Assembly: GCA_037013555.1 (NCBI GenBank) | Contig: JASUAD010000006.1 | Coordinates: forward strand, 36,898,001-36,962,000 | DNA from: Sextonia rubra | Lineage: Eukaryota > Streptophyta > Magnoliopsida > Laurales > Lauraceae | Direction of reading: 5' to 3' | DNA: 64,000 nt | Shown here: piece after piece, positions 61,401 to 64,000 of the stretch | Layout of the letters: the number at the start of each line of letters is the position of its first letter | Position numbering within the stretch: the stretch's first letter is position 1 | The notes under the pieces: model-generated | What the model was told of the DNA's origin: nothing | The model's input: the letters and a program-made list of their open reading frames with translations, nothing else | The model's database searches: none | Made by a program: the position numbers and the translations under genes

Positions 61401-63550
61401 TTCTGTTCTCTCAGTCTCTCTTTGCATGTATTCACTTCACGCCTTGCTTGAAATGTCCAGCAGGCTAGGATGTGTCACATGTTTCTTAGGGTGGGATTTG
61501 TAATTTTGGATCCTCTGTCAGCAGGAATATTGGAAGAGTTTGTAGCCCACTGGCCCACCAGATTCATGGTAACTATAATGATTTGGTTAGGATTCTATGC
61601 TACTTTCACCTATGTAGTCTTTTGTGTTCATTGATCCCACAAAAATGAGCGGGTGCCTCTTTTTTTTTTAATTCCATAGACCCTTTGGCTTAAGTAATGG
61701 CTCTGGTCTGCAGGAGCTAGCTAAATCCCATGTGACTGTAGTATGATGGTAGAGCTCAAACCGGTAATCTTTAGGAGCAAACTGCAATATTAAGCCAACT
61801 AAGCTGTCCGTCGGAATTTAAAATGGAAGGGTGCTTATTTGAGAGAAGAGAGGAATCTACCTTTGAGAGGAAAATCGTTTTGATTTCACATTTTACCACT
61901 CTTTTCTTTATCATTTGGTTCATGACATTTTGTCTTGTGAAAAGATTAAGAAATATATATGTGCTAGACAAAAATGGTTTCAATTATTATTTTATATATA
62001 TTATAATAATACCCCCTTTTCGAGTAAAGGAGACATGTGGCGCATCACTTCTCATGAAAGGGAGACATATGACACAATCTAAGGATTCTATTCATATTAA
62101 CTAAACTCTATTTATACCACCTCTCTAAAATTTCTCAATTTTTTTAAAATATCTTTCAAAGGATTTTACTGAGGGTAAAATTCCTTAAGATAAGGAGTCC
62201 ATCATCCAGATGCAAGAGAGAAGACACCAACATGAGTCCAAAATAGTTACAAATAGTAGGAAAGTAAGATATTATCAAATTTCCGACGAATGGGGTGGAG
62301 AATTGTATATTGCAAAAGCCAGATGTATCTAAGCCTTTGAAAAGAAAATGGATCAGGGAATCCAATGTAGTCAGTTTTGCAAATAAACTTCATGTATTTA
62401 TTTATTTTATGAAACATTGTCTAAGTTCGTAAGTATTTTTTTGTTTTTACTTCAACTTTTTAATTCTTTCATGATTAATTCTTTAATGATAACCATTTGA
62501 TTTTAGGATTTTCTACAAAATACTAAGGAATGCTGCCAGGTTCTTGATTTCAAGGACTTAATAACAACCTTTGTCAACTCTAAAAAGGTACTAATTTTAA
62601 TTAAATTTTCTATCATAGTCTTTTTATGAGAGTGCGACAAGTGGCGCTCTCATATTTACATAAGTCTCCTACATTTTTAATCCTTTCTTAATTTTGAGCT
62701 TTCCTAATATCTCTCCATCCAAAACCAAATATCCTTCATAATCCTAAGAAGATACACCTCTCCAGCAACCCATATCTTCATCTAAAAGATATTATAGTTT
62801 AAAATCAAATAATAATCGCACACTTTAAGCCCTCATTTAGTTTAGCTGAGCAAATCATAGTGAGCCATTCACGTCCTTGATCAAATAGTCCCATCTATTT
62901 ATCATGCATACCCATTGATGGCGAGTGAGAATGTAGCATCACCCATTGGGCCACATTATGAGACATCCAAATGGACTCCATATCAATCTGCGTGAATAGA
63001 TTGGTATTACCATTATCATGTACAGAAGGGCCCAAGTTAGATGTCCCCACAACATGCGATATAGCCAGTGGGGCCCACCTAACATGGGGCCCTATGTTCA
63101 AATTGATCCCCTATTTCTCATGCAACCTTCGCTGTCCATCCATTGGCACAAAGTTCATTAAAAGTCTCTCATCTAGATCAATGCTAATCCCCTAAAATCT
63201 CTAACATGCAAAATGATCAATGCTAATTCATTACCATTTAGCTCAAGTTTCTTGCTTTATTGAATTTTCAAGTCCTATGATTTTGGCAATCCAGTCCATC
63301 TCAAGTCCTGTGATTTTGGCCTGGTTTTAAGCAATTTCCTCCATCAAAGACGACCAAGTACTTCTGCTTTTATCATTTTTCCCCTTTTCCTTTTATTTTC
63401 TTCTATTTCTTTTATTACTTGTCTTCCGTCTTTGCTGCAATTTTGTTCATTTTGTTTTGTTTTTGTTTGTTTAATTATTTGCAATTATGTTCTATTACTG
63501 TACCTAATACCCATGTTCTTGTGATGCTTCTACTGCAATTTTGTTATGTC
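61401..63550. other. Intergenic DNA upstream of PRORP1
   Basis: The first few hundred bases should hold the PRORP1 promoter, but I see no convincing TATA box on the minus strand. The rest is AT-rich with no recognised gene. Confidence 0.5.
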
Positions 63551-63691
63551 ACTATACTATTAGATGAGAATCTACAAGCAGGGATTGTAGATTTCAGACT
63601 AGCAAAGATGATGATGCGAAAGAATGAGACTTTGTCTATGGTTGCCGTGTCCTGTGGCTACATTACTTCAAGTGAGTTGCCTTATAAGTAA
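63551..63691 (+). pseudogene. Leucine-rich-repeat receptor kinase fragment (activation segment)
   Basis: Translation gives TILLDENLQAGIVDFRLAKM followed by MRKNETLSMVAVSCGYI. This corresponds to kinase subdomains VIb end (NILLD), VII (DFG) and the activation loop up to GYIAPE of LRR receptor-like kinases. The metal-binding DFG is DFR, APE is replaced by TSSE, and a stop follows four codons later. No HRD motif or other kinase parts are found upstream in the window, so it is a small degenerate fragment. Confidence 0.7.
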
Positions 63692-64000
63692 AATGACTCA
63701 TTAGCTATTTTATTGTAGCAAGATGAAGATAGCATGGCTGGAAATTATAATACAATTGATCCTATCATCTCCAAGGGTTAGGAGATCATCTAATCAATGT
63801 TGTTTTCGCATTTCAAAAAATGGCATGCTAACAATGATTTTTGCACCCTAAAACCTGCATAGAACATTGCCACAAATATGAAAGTGTATGCAGTCCAAAC
63901 TCACAATCACATAGCAGCTGACTTGGGAGAAGATAAAATGCAATTAAAAATCATCGTTTAGAGCTTTGTGGCCAACGTGCCTATCTCATGTTTAATCCTG
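63692..64000. other. Intergenic, nothing recognised
   Basis: AT-rich sequence to the window edge. No continuation of the kinase fragment was seen. Confidence 0.5.

Overview
The window is nuclear DNA from a flowering plant (species not determinable from sequence alone). The evidence is a complete six-exon gene for a plant-type proteinaceous RNase P with GT-AG introns, several classes of plant LTR retrotransposon, a LINE relic, a hAT-type MITE with an 8-bp target duplication, and AT-rich intergenic DNA full of microsatellites. No bacterial or organellar features were seen.

Layout. (1) Positions 1-32473 hold a head-to-tail tandem array of one Ty3/gypsy chromovirus-type element on the minus strand. 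The period is exactly 6631 bp, made of a 2692-bp LTR and a 3939-bp internal region. Five LTRs and four complete internal regions (plus one partial) are visible, and the array runs off the left edge. Neighbouring units share single LTRs: each LTR has a polypurine tract on one side and an initiator-Met-tRNA primer binding site on the other. The amplified unit was already dead. It lacks recognisable gag, protease and reverse transcriptase, and a relic of RNase H is fused to the C-terminal half of integrase and a chromodomain. (2) Positions 32474-about 40807 are the 5' part of a second, unrelated Ty3/gypsy element of probable Tat/Ogre type on the minus strand: broken gag, an extra ORF upstream of gag, a TGGCGCC primer binding site, and a long LTR with a 189-bp tandem repeat. 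The array sits in its gag-pol region, so this is a nested insertion. (3) Positions 40808-43412 are a diverged solo LTR of the array family with a perfect 5-bp target duplication (atagg). (4) Positions 43418-54490 are intergenic: a LINE reverse transcriptase relic, a candidate TRIM element, a minisatellite, CT microsatellites, one plausible small gene (50384-50560, plus strand) and a 545-bp hAT MITE. (5) Positions 54491-61371 (minus) are a complete PRORP1-like gene, with all four catalytic aspartates and the zinc-binding Cys/His set readable. (6) Positions 61401-64000 are intergenic, with a receptor-kinase fragment near the right edge.

The most unusual feature is the LTR-sharing tandem array. 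The outermost (element-5') LTR has private, partly CpG-type changes, whereas the other four LTRs are nearly identical. That suggests one older insertion later expanded by recombination or via circular DNA. Long-read assembly artefacts must be excluded, because the left-most visible unit carries a cluster of homopolymer-length differences.
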